Of a DNA stretch of 64,000 bases, positions 36,022 through 44,609 are shown piece after piece. How positions within the stretch are numbered: position 1 is the first letter of the stretch; every line of letters starts with the position of its first letter. The position numbers and the translations under genes are program-made. This stretch comes from Bacteroidales bacterium (lineage in GTDB: Bacteria; Bacteroidota; Bacteroidia; Bacteroidales; TTA-H9): assembly GCA_028689615.1 (NCBI GenBank), contig JAQVCV010000013.1, positions 1 to 64,000 of the forward strand, in the 5' to 3' direction. The notes beneath the pieces are model-generated. The model did no database searches. It was not told the origin of the DNA and saw only the letters and a list, made by a program, of their open reading frames with translations.

Positions 36022-36767
36022 TTCAGAATATCTCATCATATTTTGTTTGTTGGTTTTTGGTTAATATCATTTGGTTACTTGTAAATGATTTAGAAGAAGG
36101 GTCTCCGGGAGGATCCCCTTCTTCTCCATTTTTGCACTTTTGCTTCTGATGTAGTTGTGAAGTATCCATTGAAAAGGATAATCCTGGATTGTAAGTTGTC
36201 TGTTAGTTTTTAACTAATTCTGAATTGTCGATACCATTCATTAGCAGTGCATTGAAGTTGAAAGTCGCCATTTTTTGCAATTCAGCAAACCTTTTATAAG
36301 TTACTTTTCTCGAAATCCTGGTTATGTTTTAGTTGATTTCCCAACCTTTTTTTTCACAGTTGATTGGGTTGCTCCCGAGCAGTGGCTCAATTTATTAACC
36401 TCGCATCATTTGATGTTATTCAAAAAAGGTTGCCGTTAATTTGTTTGTAAGGTGTTTAATTTCATGTATATGCATATTGAACCACCCTTCTTGATGTTTT
36501 TTTTGCAAAAAATTTATCTTTTCCAGAAAAATTATTCTAATCAAAATTTATAATAATTCATGATGATTATATGTATTATCCGAAAACACAAATTCTATCC
36601 ACTTTGAATTTTGGCGTTAAGAGGTCGTTAAGTTATTGTTAAACAGTAGAGTTTCGTTTTCGTGGCAGAGTGAATATGTTGCTTGAAATGATTGCGGATA
36701 GCATAGCACCCTTGAGAGTAAAGTGGATTAAAATACTATATAATTGTAAATCAGATTGTGGTATGTT
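36022..36767. other. AT-rich non-coding gap upstream of the sigma-54 promoter
   Basis: No ORF of interest is seen on either strand. The only clear structure is the stem-loop at 36093-36124. The stretch just before the sigma-54 promoter is AT-rich, as is common where DNA must bend for an enhancer-binding protein, but no symmetric activator site is recognised. Confidence 0.6.
36093..36124 (+). terminator. Stem-loop after the GRAM gene
   Basis: GAAGAAGGG (36093-36101) pairs with CCCTTCTTC (36116-36124) around a 14-nt loop, followed by TCCATTTTTG. A possible terminator about 70 nt downstream of the stop. Confidence 0.55.
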
Positions 36768-36784
36768 TTGGCACGATGCTTGCA
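36768..36784 (+). promoter_or_regulatory. Sigma-54 (RpoN) promoter, perfect consensus
   Basis: TTGGCACGATGCTTGCA matches YTGGCACGrNNNTTGCW at every defined position (-24 GG, -12 GC, correct spacing). Expected transcription start is near 36795. No coding gene follows on the plus strand before the LytTR gene at 38300. Confidence 0.85.
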
Positions 36785-36794
36785 CTTATATAAT

Positions 36795-36932
36795 CGCTGT
36801 TGCAGGTAAAACCTGGTAATACCAAACTAAACTCTCTTTACCTACTTTTCATTAGTTGTTTTTGTTGTTTTAGAAGTTACTTTTTAGTACTTGAGAAGCC
36901 GGTTCGCAGTAGATGCGCACCGGTTTTCTTTT
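36795..36932 (+). ncRNA. Candidate RpoN-dependent small RNA (~140 nt)
   Basis: From the sigma-54 start near 36795 to the terminator ending near 36932 there is no start codon until the terminator stem, so no ORF. The stretch folds: CAGGT-aaa-ACCTG (36803-36815), a competing AGGTAAA/TTTACCT pairing (36804-36810 with 36837-36843), and a long terminator. The DUF/alpha-beta-hydrolase gene ends convergently at 36987. The combination of perfect promoter, short structured transcript and terminator is what a regulatory small RNA would look like; expression is not shown by sequence alone. Confidence 0.6.
36896..36932 (+). terminator. Rho-independent terminator of the candidate sRNA
   Basis: Stem 36896-36908 with 36914-36926 around a GTAGA loop (one T/C mismatch, one wobble), followed by TCTTTTG. 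It closes the sigma-54 transcript before the convergent alpha/beta-hydrolase gene. Confidence 0.75.
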
Positions 36933-36986
36933 GTGCAAATTGGTAATCGTGTTTTGTTTAGTTTTTGTTGGTTGATTTATTGAAAT

Positions 36987-38132
36987 CTAATATGTTATGA
37001 ATTTTTTAATCGTTTTAAATATATTGTCAAAGGCCATGTCTACCTCCGATTGTATCGATGCGTCTTTTGAGATTGGAAACGGATTTTCGTGACAATAAGC
37101 AAATTTAAAGTCTGATTGAACTACTTCCACCATGGTTCCCCTGAAAAGTTTTTTTGTAGCACCCGAAGGAATCACCCGATCTTGTTTAAGCGTGATTACT
37201 TTAATCATCTTCCGGTAAGCGTTAAAGGCCTCTTTAATTAATCTGGAATTGCGCGTCGGAGCTGTCATGGCATCAAATGCCTGTCCAATGGTCTCCTTTT
37301 TAAGAAAATTACCAAGAGGTGATTGTGCTTTCATCTGACGTTGTGTTTCATACATGTAAAAATTGTAAATGGAATGAAATGCCTCTTTATTCATAATGTA
37401 CTTCGATATTCCGTTCATGGCTGAAAAAGGGGCGCCTCCGGCCAAAACAAATGTTTTCAAGGGTGGTGTGGAGGTTAGGAAATTGTTAAGCATCATGATT
37501 TGTGAAAGAAATGCTCCGATAGAGTAGGCCACTACTTCAACCTGGCGGAAGCCCTGCAGTTGGGCAATCTTGTCATTTTGAATTTGGTTGATCAACTGAT
37601 AAATATCGTTCACGCTTTGAAGACCTGATGTTAAAAATCGCAGTGGGTTGCTTGTTAATCGTTTGCTAATCATGTAATTCACGAAAGTAGTAGAACTGGA
37701 AGTTGTTCCAGTTTGCTCATGATTCATGATGTCGGAGACGGTTCGTGCATTGCTCCAAAATGCCGGAGATCGGTTCATGTGAAACGAGATCGGGAACAAT
37801 ATGACGGGTAGTTGCAACTCTTCTGCCAGCCAGGCTCCCCAACTCCAGTACTTATTCCACGATCGTTCGTTGAGGCCGTGCAGAAGCAGCAAGGCCTTAC
37901 TTCCTGAATGATAGTTAACAGGACTTATTATTGGATATTTAAATTGATAGTTTTCGGAAACCAGGTTGTCGTTGTTCTCTGGATGCAAATGGGTAGTTTT
38001 TAGATCGATAGTTTGTTGTTGCGATTTGTAATCGATCCATTGAACCATAAGGGTGGATGTGTTGGTAGAAACCAACCGGTTGGTACCGGTTGTTGTTTTG
38101 GCAAAGAGTTCATTAAGCTCGTGGTAGGTCAT
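36987..38132 (-). CDS. Alpha/beta-hydrolase-fold protein
   Basis: About 381 residues from ATG 38132 (the track start is a TTG 21 bp earlier). The fold marks are LLLLHGLNERSWNKYW (oxyanion HG) and AYSIGAFL, a nucleophile elbow of the A-x-S-x-G type rather than GxSxG, and a late His in FAYCHENPFP, with a plausible Asp in KQDRVIPSG. This fits a group of uncharacterised Bacteroidota hydrolases; the substrate is unknown. No signal peptide. It stands alone and is convergent with the candidate small RNA. The modified elbow (A-Y-S-I-G) is seen in some hydrolase subgroups and does not rule out activity. Confidence 0.75.
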   Translation of the reverse strand: MTYHELNELFAKTTTGTNRLVSTNTSTLMVQWIDYKSQQQTIDLKTTHLHPENNDNLVSENYQFKYPIISPVNYHSGSKALLLLHGLNERSWNKYWSWGAWLAEELQLPVILFPISFHMNRSPAFWSNARTVSDIMNHEQTGTTSSSTTFVNYMISKRLTSNPLRFLTSGLQSVNDIYQLINQIQNDKIAQLQGFRQVEVVAYSIGAFLSQIMMLNNFLTSTPPLKTFVLAGGAPFSAMNGISKYIMNKEAFHSIYNFYMYETQRQMKAQSPLGNFLKKETIGQAFDAMTAPTRNSRLIKEAFNAYRKMIKVITLKQDRVIPSGATKKLFRGTMVEVVQSDFKFAYCHENPFPISKDASIQSEVDMAFDNIFKTIKKFITY

Positions 38133-38299
38133 CGGTGTCAATATTTCTGACAAAGGAAGTATTTCTGTTATAAAAGTTTTTCTTATTGTTTCATAAACAG
38201 CCTGATTGGGATAAAATTTGAATAGCAGGGCTGGTTTTTTATATTACGGGATAAAAATTAACGGATATTTGCACTGATTAAACCACCCAAAATTGTTCT

Positions 38300-39157
38300 A
38301 TGGTTAATTTAAACCAACCGCTTCCCGGGTATCTCACATCTAAGGCCAATATTATTCGTTTGGTTGGGTTTACCGCGCTTTTCGCGCTGGTTTTCATCAA
38401 TATTTATGCTCCGTTTGGTGTGGAAACATGGTACAATGTTACCCGTTTGGAGTTGTTTGTTTACAGCAGTCTGGTCATTCTCACAGGTGTTCTGGTGGTT
38501 GTGGTCAGCAGAATTATTCTTTATTTTGTTTCTAATCGGGTTCAACTAACTGTTTTCCAGTACCTGGTGTGGATTCTTGGTGAGGTTTTCTTGATGGCTC
38601 TATTCTATACGCTTTATGAAAAGCTCATTTTAAGCGATAACCGACCATTGGAAACCGTTTTTGGCAACTCGGTTCAAAATACTGCCCTGGTGCTCTTTCT
38701 ACCCTATTCAGTTTTATGGCTTTATTTTTCATATGTGGATAAAAAAGGACAAATCGAAGCTTTGCGGGAGAACACGGGATCGGCTTTCGATTTTAAATCG
38801 CCCATGGTTGGTTTCCCCGATGAGAAGGGTGTTTTGCAACTATCGCTTCTTAGTGCCGATATTCTCTTTATCGAAGCATCAAGCAACTATGTTGTAGTTG
38901 CCTATGTGAAAAAGGATAAGGTGAGCCGGTTTCTGCTGCGCAATACTATGAAAAAGTTGGAGCCTGAATTGGTCGATTATGGAATAATTCGGTGTCATCG
39001 TTCCTTTATGGTGAATGTGGATAGAGTGAGGCTGATGCGTAAGGATAAGACTGGTCTGGTACTGGAGTTGGATTCCCCTGAAAATCTTGAGATACCGGTT
39101 ACAAAAACTTATCTTGATGCTTTGCTGAAGATATTCGGCCAACACGTGGGATTATAA
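38300..39157 (+). CDS. Membrane-bound LytTR transcriptional regulator
   Basis: A 285-residue one-component regulator. Four hydrophobic helices occupy residues ~20-155, and residues ~175-285 form a LytTR DNA-binding domain (DILFIEASSNYVVVAYVKKDK, RCHRSFMVNVDRV, PVTKTYLDALLKIF). The LytTR fold binds direct repeats about 10-12 bp apart. Membrane-anchored LytTR regulators without a kinase are frequent in Bacteroidota. It sits 115 bp upstream of the TonB receptor operon on the same strand, so it may control it. A near-match -7 box GATATTTG is just upstream. Signal unknown. Confidence 0.88.
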   Translation: MVNLNQPLPGYLTSKANIIRLVGFTALFALVFINIYAPFGVETWYNVTRLELFVYSSLVILTGVLVVVVSRIILYFVSNRVQLTVFQYLVWILGEVFLMALFYTLYEKLILSDNRPLETVFGNSVQNTALVLFLPYSVLWLYFSYVDKKGQIEALRENTGSAFDFKSPMVGFPDEKGVLQLSLLSADILFIEASSNYVVVAYVKKDKVSRFLLRNTMKKLEPELVDYGIIRCHRSFMVNVDRVRLMRKDKTGLVLELDSPENLEIPVTKTYLDALLKIFGQHVGL

Positions 39158-39272
39158 AAACCTGATCGCTTTGAGCAATTGAAAAGTCTGGTTCGACTGC
39201 CCCAAATCCCCCTTCATCGGTAATTGGTTGTTTGTTATAGAAGGGTTGGTTTTTTTTGCAAGAAAAAAAACT

Positions 39273-41696
39273 ATGCGTAAATACATTTTTATTCTGGCTT
39301 TTTTAGCTTTTACTATTCCGACGCGTGTTGCATATGGTCAATCTCCCAAAGGTACAATCAGGGGCACGGTGATTGATAAAGTTACCCAAGTTACCCTGCC
39401 TGGAGCCAACGTGCTGTTATTAAATGTAAACCCGATAGTAGGGACTACGACCAACGAAGAGGGCGATTTTAGGTTGGATGGGGTGATCGCCGGCCGCGTA
39501 AGTCTCAAAATCAGTTTCCTTGGCTACAAGGAGGTTGTTTTAAACAACCTTATTCTGAATTCAGGAAAGGAGCTGGTCATTTCAGCGGAAATGGAAGAAA
39601 AGGTTATGACTGCAAAGGAGGTTGAGATCGTGGCCTCGATGAGCAAACAGACTCCAATTAATTCGATGACCAGTGTTAGTGCACGCGGTTTCACCATTGA
39701 TGAAACCCAGCGTTATGCCGGTAGCCGCAACGATGTTGCCCGGATGGCGACAAATTTTGCTGGTGTAACAGGTGCCAGTGATGCACGTAACGATATTGTA
39801 ATCAGAGGAAACAGCCCGCTTGGATTGCTTTGGCGGCTCGAGGGGGTTGATATTCCAAATCCAAACCACTATGGATCTTCAACTGCTACCGGTGGGCCTG
39901 TATGTATGTTGAACAACAACTTATTGGCACATTCTGATTTTCTTACCGGGGCTTTCCCTGCTGAATATGGCAATGCTGTTTCAGGCGTATTTGACCTTCG
40001 GATGAGAAATGGAAACAACGAGAAGCATGAGTTTTTGGGGCAGGTGGGCTTCAATGGGTTTGAACTGGGGGCAGAAGGTCCCTTGAACCATGAAAACGGA
40101 TCATCTTATCTGGTGAATGCCCGATACAGCACACTGGAGGTGATGGAAAAGATGGGAGCTGATTTTGGCACCGGCACTGGCATCCCGCAATACAAGGATG
40201 CTTCGCTTAAAATTAATTTTCCGAAGACTGCGGTCGGGAGTTTCTCTTTTTTCGCGCTGGGCGGCATCAGCGATATTAGAATATGGGATAGCAAGAAAGA
40301 CACTACCTCTGAGAAAGTTGATTTTTATGCCGGTGAAGGATTCGATCTCACTAATGGCAGCAGGATGGTTACAGCAGGTCTTGTGCATGTGGTACCTCTG
40401 TCAAGGTCATCTTATTTGAAATCAATAGTTTCTGGTGCATTTCATCAGTTTATTACTACAGTTGATTCACTTAATCCATCAGATGTGCGTGATAAATACC
40501 AGATTTATAATAACGATCTTCAGCAGAAGTATTTCACTTTTCAAACCCAATTCAACCACCGGTTTAGCTCCCGAAGTAATTTGAAGGCTGGTGCTATTAC
40601 CCGATTGATTTGGAATGATCTGACAGAAAATGTGTGGTTTAACGAAGATGACGGTTTGCGGATGACTTCTGACTACACCGGCCATTCAACCTTACTGCAA
40701 TCGTTTGTGCAATGGCAATACAAGTTCTCTGATAACCTAACTGCCAACACTGGGGTTCATTTTCTTTATTATGCACTCAATTCGACCTGGAGTGCAGAAC
40801 CACGTTTAGGTTTTAGGTGGAGCATATCCCCAAATAAGACCATCAGTCTGGGTTATGGATTTCATAGCCAGCTCAATCCTATAAATGTTTATTTCAGACA
40901 ATCGAGGATGGCCGACGGTAGCTTTGTTCGACTCAATGAGAGCCTTGGTCTGCTTCGTTCGCACCATCTTGTGGCTGGTTATGACTGGTCGGTAGCAGAA
41001 AACACGAGGGTAAAACTCGAAGCCTATGCTCAATTTCTTGATAAAGCGGGTGTTAATGGGAATAAGCCCTCCTATTTTTCACTTCTTAATGAAGGGGCAA
41101 ATTTCGGGTTTTGGTATCCCGACACTTTAAAAGCTCAAGGTACCGGGCGAAATCTAGGACTCGAGTTAACGCTTGAACGCTTTTTAAGTAAGGGACTATA
41201 CTACCTGGCTACTGTATCCCTTTATGATTCTAAATACAAAGGTAGCGACGGGAAGTTGCGTAGCTCAGCCTTTGATGGTGGATACGTGGTTAATGCATTG
41301 GTTGGTAAAGAGTTTGAGCTGTGGAAGAGCCGTGCCGACCTACGCAAATCTAAGAATACGCTGGGCTTCGATATCAAATACACCCGTTCGGGTGGTCAAC
41401 GTTACACCCCTGGTATAGTAGTTCCTGATCCGGCTACTGACGGTCAAACTTACAAGTTGGAATATGATTTCGACAAGGCATACACCCTTCAATACAAGGA
41501 CTACCAGCGCTTTGACCTGAAAATTACCTGGAGGCGAAATGGCAAAAGGATCACGCAGGAGTGGGCGATTGATATTCAAAACCTTTTTGATCAAAAAAAC
41601 ATATACAGTGAAAAGCTTAACAAGAAAACAGGCGAGCGATCCTTTACCTATCAAATGGGTTTATTGGTTATTCCTCAGTACCGAATAATTTTTTAA
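39273..41696 (+). CDS. TonB-dependent outer-membrane receptor
   Basis: An 807-residue outer-membrane receptor. Signal peptide (MRKYIFILAFLAFTI...YGQ), an N-terminal carboxypeptidase-regulatory-like domain (GTIRGTVIDKVTQVTLPGANV), a TonB plug (GFTIDETQRYAGSRNDVARMATNF, DARNDIVIRGNSPLGLLWRLEG) and a C-terminal beta barrel closing at PQYRIIF with a terminal Phe, the usual BAM signal. The ligand is not evident; the partner SusD-like protein of sugar systems is absent. ATG 39273 is used rather than the track TTG 39228. It heads a close-set operon with LytS, LytR and a membrane protein, so regulation may be linked to receptor occupancy, an arrangement that is not standard. Confidence 0.92.
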   Translation: MRKYIFILAFLAFTIPTRVAYGQSPKGTIRGTVIDKVTQVTLPGANVLLLNVNPIVGTTTNEEGDFRLDGVIAGRVSLKISFLGYKEVVLNNLILNSGKELVISAEMEEKVMTAKEVEIVASMSKQTPINSMTSVSARGFTIDETQRYAGSRNDVARMATNFAGVTGASDARNDIVIRGNSPLGLLWRLEGVDIPNPNHYGSSTATGGPVCMLNNNLLAHSDFLTGAFPAEYGNAVSGVFDLRMRNGNNEKHEFLGQVGFNGFELGAEGPLNHENGSSYLVNARYSTLEVMEKMGADFGTGTGIPQYKDASLKINFPKTAVGSFSFFALGGISDIRIWDSKKDTTSEKVDFYAGEGFDLTNGSRMVTAGLVHVVPLSRSSYLKSIVSGAFHQFITTVDSLNPSDVRDKYQIYNNDLQQKYFTFQTQFNHRFSSRSNLKAGAITRLIWNDLTENVWFNEDDGLRMTSDYTGHSTLLQSFVQWQYKFSDNLTANTGVHFLYYALNSTWSAEPRLGFRWSISPNKTISLGYGFHSQLNPINVYFRQSRMADGSFVRLNESLGLLRSHHLVAGYDWSVAENTRVKLEAYAQFLDKAGVNGNKPSYFSLLNEGANFGFWYPDTLKAQGTGRNLGLELTLERFLSKGLYYLATVSLYDSKYKGSDGKLRSSAFDGGYVVNALVGKEFELWKSRADLRKSKNTLGFDIKYTRSGGQRYTPGIVVPDPATDGQTYKLEYDFDKAYTLQYKDYQRFDLKITWRRNGKRITQEWAIDIQNLFDQKNIYSEKLNKKTGERSFTYQMGLLVIPQYRIIF

Positions 41697-41706
41697 TCTT
41701 AGCAGC

Positions 41707-42756
41707 ATGAAATCTGTTTTAACTGTCCATCAATCTGCTGGCAAGCCGTTTTCAGATAAGTGGATTATGCGTATTGGGATTCCTTTGGTGGGCTTGGTTA
41801 TGCCTGTATTGGTCGGGCTGGCTGTTAATATGTCTTTAATCCCTTTTTTGTTTAACCTCCTTATCGGATTGGTCAATACTATGTTGTTGTGGCTTGGATG
41901 CCGGTATATCCTGATGAGGTTATGGCAATTAATCCCGTGGCAGCAGAAACCGTTTCAACATCTTTTAGTTGAGATATTGTCCCTTTCTTTATATACATTC
42001 GCGGTAACAGGGGTGATTTGGCTGGTTGTATGCCGCTATTTTCATCATCTTTATTATCGTGAAGTTGGATTTGCAGAGGTGCTGTTCCCATCGTTAGCTA
42101 TTTCGCTGGTGATTTCCTTTATTCACGAGGGACTGTATTTTTTCAATCAATGGAAAGTTAGCTTTATCCAATCGGAAAATCTGGCACGAGAGCATCTGGT
42201 ATCACAGCTGGAAACTCTGAAAAGCCAGGTAAATCCTCACTTTTTATTCAACAGTCTGAATACCCTTACCGGTTTGATTGAAGAGGATAAGGATTCTGCC
42301 ATTGAATATGTACAGCAATTGTCGGCCTTTTATCGGGCAATTATTCAAACACGAAACCAACAGTTGATTAAGGTTGAGGAAGAACTCGGGCTAATCAACC
42401 GTTATTTTGAAATTCAAAAGAAACGCTATGGCGACAACCTTCAAATGGATTTGGCTGTTGACTCTGCCACACTTCAGCATTGGCTGCCACCACTTTCGTT
42501 GCAGATGCTACTTGAAAATGCGGTGAAGCACAATGTTATAGCTACCGGAAGGCAGTTGAAAATAGAAGTAGAGGCTACTGGTAGCCGCTATTTGTTGATC
42601 AGGAACAATCTTCAGCCTCGTGAAAACGACGAACCTTCGGCCGGAATGGGTTTGCAGAATATCAAAACACGATTTGGCTTATTGACCGATCGCCCCGTGG
42701 AAGTCATCCGGTCGGCGACCCATTTTTCTGTTGCAGTACCAATTTTGGAAGTTTAA
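41707..42756 (+). CDS. LytS-family sensor histidine kinase
   Basis: A 349-residue membrane kinase. Four hydrophobic helices (to about residue 145) are followed by the His_kinase domain with the acceptor H178 in QVNPHFLFNSLNTL, and then an HATPase domain whose N box is LLENAVKHN and G box GMGLQNIKTRFGLL. It belongs to the LytS/YehU-type family that pairs with LytTR response regulators; the cognate regulator is the next gene, 13 bp downstream. Ten bp separate it from the TonB receptor, so the receptor and kinase are one transcript. The sensed signal is not known; it may report on the receptor or the envelope. Confidence 0.92.
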   Translation: MKSVLTVHQSAGKPFSDKWIMRIGIPLVGLVMPVLVGLAVNMSLIPFLFNLLIGLVNTMLLWLGCRYILMRLWQLIPWQQKPFQHLLVEILSLSLYTFAVTGVIWLVVCRYFHHLYYREVGFAEVLFPSLAISLVISFIHEGLYFFNQWKVSFIQSENLAREHLVSQLETLKSQVNPHFLFNSLNTLTGLIEEDKDSAIEYVQQLSAFYRAIIQTRNQQLIKVEEELGLINRYFEIQKKRYGDNLQMDLAVDSATLQHWLPPLSLQMLLENAVKHNVIATGRQLKIEVEATGSRYLLIRNNLQPRENDEPSAGMGLQNIKTRFGLLTDRPVEVIRSATHFSVAVPILEV

Positions 42757-42769
42757 TATCGTATTCTAA

Positions 42770-43537
42770 ATGATTGCCCTAATAGTTGAAGATGAATCGG
42801 CTGCATCTCGTCGCCTTTTGCGAATGCTGAGCGAGATCGCGCCGCATATCAAGGTTAACGAAGTGTTGGAAACTGTCTCCGACACCGTGTCATGGCTTAT
42901 GGTGAATCATCATCCCGACCTGATGTTTTGCGACATTCATCTGGCCGATGGCTCTTGTTTTAATATATTCAGGCAGGTGGAAGTAAAATGTCCGGTGATC
43001 TTCATTACTGCCTACGATCAATATGCTATCGAAGCCTTTAAAGCCAATGGTATAGATTATATCCTGAAGCCTGTTAGGATTGAAGAAATAGAAAATGCTC
43101 TTAAAAAGTTAAAAAATTTAATTCAACCTGTTGACCTTCGGGTGTTGCTGGAGCAAATGCAAGTTACAAGGAGGGGAGGGCAACAACGAATTATCGTAAA
43201 GTCTGGTCAGTTGCTTAAAGCTGTTGAAGTGGCTCAAGTAGCTGTTTTCTATGCTGAAGATGGGGTGGTCTTCATTCAGACATTTGAAGGACAACGGTTT
43301 ATTCCAGACTTAACCCTCGACAGGATTATGCAAATAGTTGATCCTTTGATGTTTTTCAGGGTCAATCGTGGGCAGGTGATCAACCAGAAGGCTGTTGTCG
43401 AGATGCACCTTCACACCAAAGGGCGTCTGAAGTTGAAACTCCATCTGAAACATCCTCAGGAATGCATGGTAAGCGCTGATAAAGTGCCTGGTTTTAAGAC
43501 CTGGCTCACCGGAGCACAAAATTTTAACCAGCGTTGA
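42770..43537 (+). CDS. LytR/AlgR-type response regulator
   Basis: A 255-residue regulator. Residues ~1-120 are a receiver with phospho-acceptor D55 (FCDIHLADGS), conserved acidic pair (VEDE) and Lys in DYILKPV, and residues ~145-250 a LytTR DNA-binding domain (QVAVFYAEDGVVFIQTFEGQR, FFRVNRGQVINQKAVVE). Intact catalytic residues suggest normal phosphorelay from the adjacent kinase. It is expected to control genes with LytTR-type repeated sites, possibly its own operon. Third gene of the receptor/kinase/regulator operon. Confidence 0.93.
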   Translation: MIALIVEDESAASRRLLRMLSEIAPHIKVNEVLETVSDTVSWLMVNHHPDLMFCDIHLADGSCFNIFRQVEVKCPVIFITAYDQYAIEAFKANGIDYILKPVRIEEIENALKKLKNLIQPVDLRVLLEQMQVTRRGGQQRIIVKSGQLLKAVEVAQVAVFYAEDGVVFIQTFEGQRFIPDLTLDRIMQIVDPLMFFRVNRGQVINQKAVVEMHLHTKGRLKLKLHLKHPQECMVSADKVPGFKTWLTGAQNFNQR

Positions 43538-43604
43538 CCTCAGAAGTTTTTATCATTATCGTATATTGCGGTAGTTTTTTACCTAATGAGTAATTGATTT
43601 CTTT

Positions 43605-44531
43605 ATGAGCATGAGCAGTTTCAAACGTACCAGGCTATTTGTTGAACTTGACGAACGTGTTGAGTGGATTAAGGCTTTGTTCAGCCGGACACTTCCCGAT
43701 GAGATGACACCCGGGCAGCGATCCCTGATCGTTGGAGCAGATGGTATGCGGTACACCCTTTTTTCTACTGTCAGTTTTGTTGCTTCCTTTTACCTGGTTC
43801 ATGTATTAATCACCCTTTTTCAGGTGTTATACCTGAGAGCCAATGGTGTTAACCTAACAGGATCTTTTCAATGGATCAGGTTTTTACCTGGCGACCAGGG
43901 GATTTGGGACGAAACCATGATTTTTATAGCTTATGGTATGCCTTATCTGGTTAGCGTTGTTGCAGGTGGGCTCCTGTCTGGTTGGCTTTCGGGTGAAGGG
44001 CGCTTGGGTTGGCGCGTCAGGATTTTTTTCACCTGGCTGGCTATTCACGCTATCATGCAATTTGCCGGTGGTGCTGCTTATGCTACTATGTTTTACGATG
44101 GTTTTGGCATAGCTTATCTTTGGCTTTTTTCTATTCAGCCTGTCCGAATCGGGGTTACTTTTTTTGTGCTATTGGTTCTGTTTGCTACCGGAGGTCGTTG
44201 GATGAGGTTGTTTTTTAAAGGCAGCCCCTCGAGGGTTTTCTTTACTGAATTAAAATACCGACAAAAATTCTTCTGGTTTGCTGTTTTAATTCCTTGGTTA
44301 ACCGGAAGTACACTCATCATGCTTTATCTTTACCCTCCTGCCAACCGTGCCGTATTTATTCAACTTTTGTGTTACCTGTTGATTTTAGGACCTATGTTGA
44401 AAATCGTCCCTCTCGTGGAACCACCCCGACTTGTGAAATCGGAAAAAGCTGTTTTTCAGAAAACCTGGACGGTCGCGGTTGTAGTGGTTGTTTTGATTGC
44501 TTTTAGATTCCTGATACGCCTGGAGTTTTAG
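43605..44531 (+). CDS. Polytopic membrane protein, unknown family
   Basis: A 308-residue protein with about six to seven hydrophobic segments, beginning with a soluble ~45-residue part and then FSTVSFVASFYLVHVLIT. No transporter or enzyme motif is visible. It follows the LytR-type regulator by 67 bp in the same direction and ends in a strong hairpin terminator, so it belongs to or sits just after the receptor/kinase operon. It may be the output of that system or a sensor component; the evidence is position only. Confidence 0.75.
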   Translation: MSMSSFKRTRLFVELDERVEWIKALFSRTLPDEMTPGQRSLIVGADGMRYTLFSTVSFVASFYLVHVLITLFQVLYLRANGVNLTGSFQWIRFLPGDQGIWDETMIFIAYGMPYLVSVVAGGLLSGWLSGEGRLGWRVRIFFTWLAIHAIMQFAGGAAYATMFYDGFGIAYLWLFSIQPVRIGVTFFVLLVLFATGGRWMRLFFKGSPSRVFFTELKYRQKFFWFAVLIPWLTGSTLIMLYLYPPANRAVFIQLLCYLLILGPMLKIVPLVEPPRLVKSEKAVFQKTWTVAVVVVVLIAFRFLIRLEF

Positions 44532-44558
44532 CATCAGGAAGTTGTTGATGAATACAAG

Positions 44559-44587
44559 AAGAGCCGTGCACAAAGTGCACGGCTCTT
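44559..44587. terminator. Bidirectional Rho-independent terminator
   Basis: A perfect 13-bp stem, AAGAGCCGTGCAC (44559-44571) with GTGCACGGCTCTT (44575-44587), loop AAA, and T-runs at the ends. It separates the membrane-protein gene (+) from the ornithine carbamoyltransferase (-). Confidence 0.9.
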
Positions 44588-44609
44588 TTAACATCTTGCG
44601 CCGATACGA

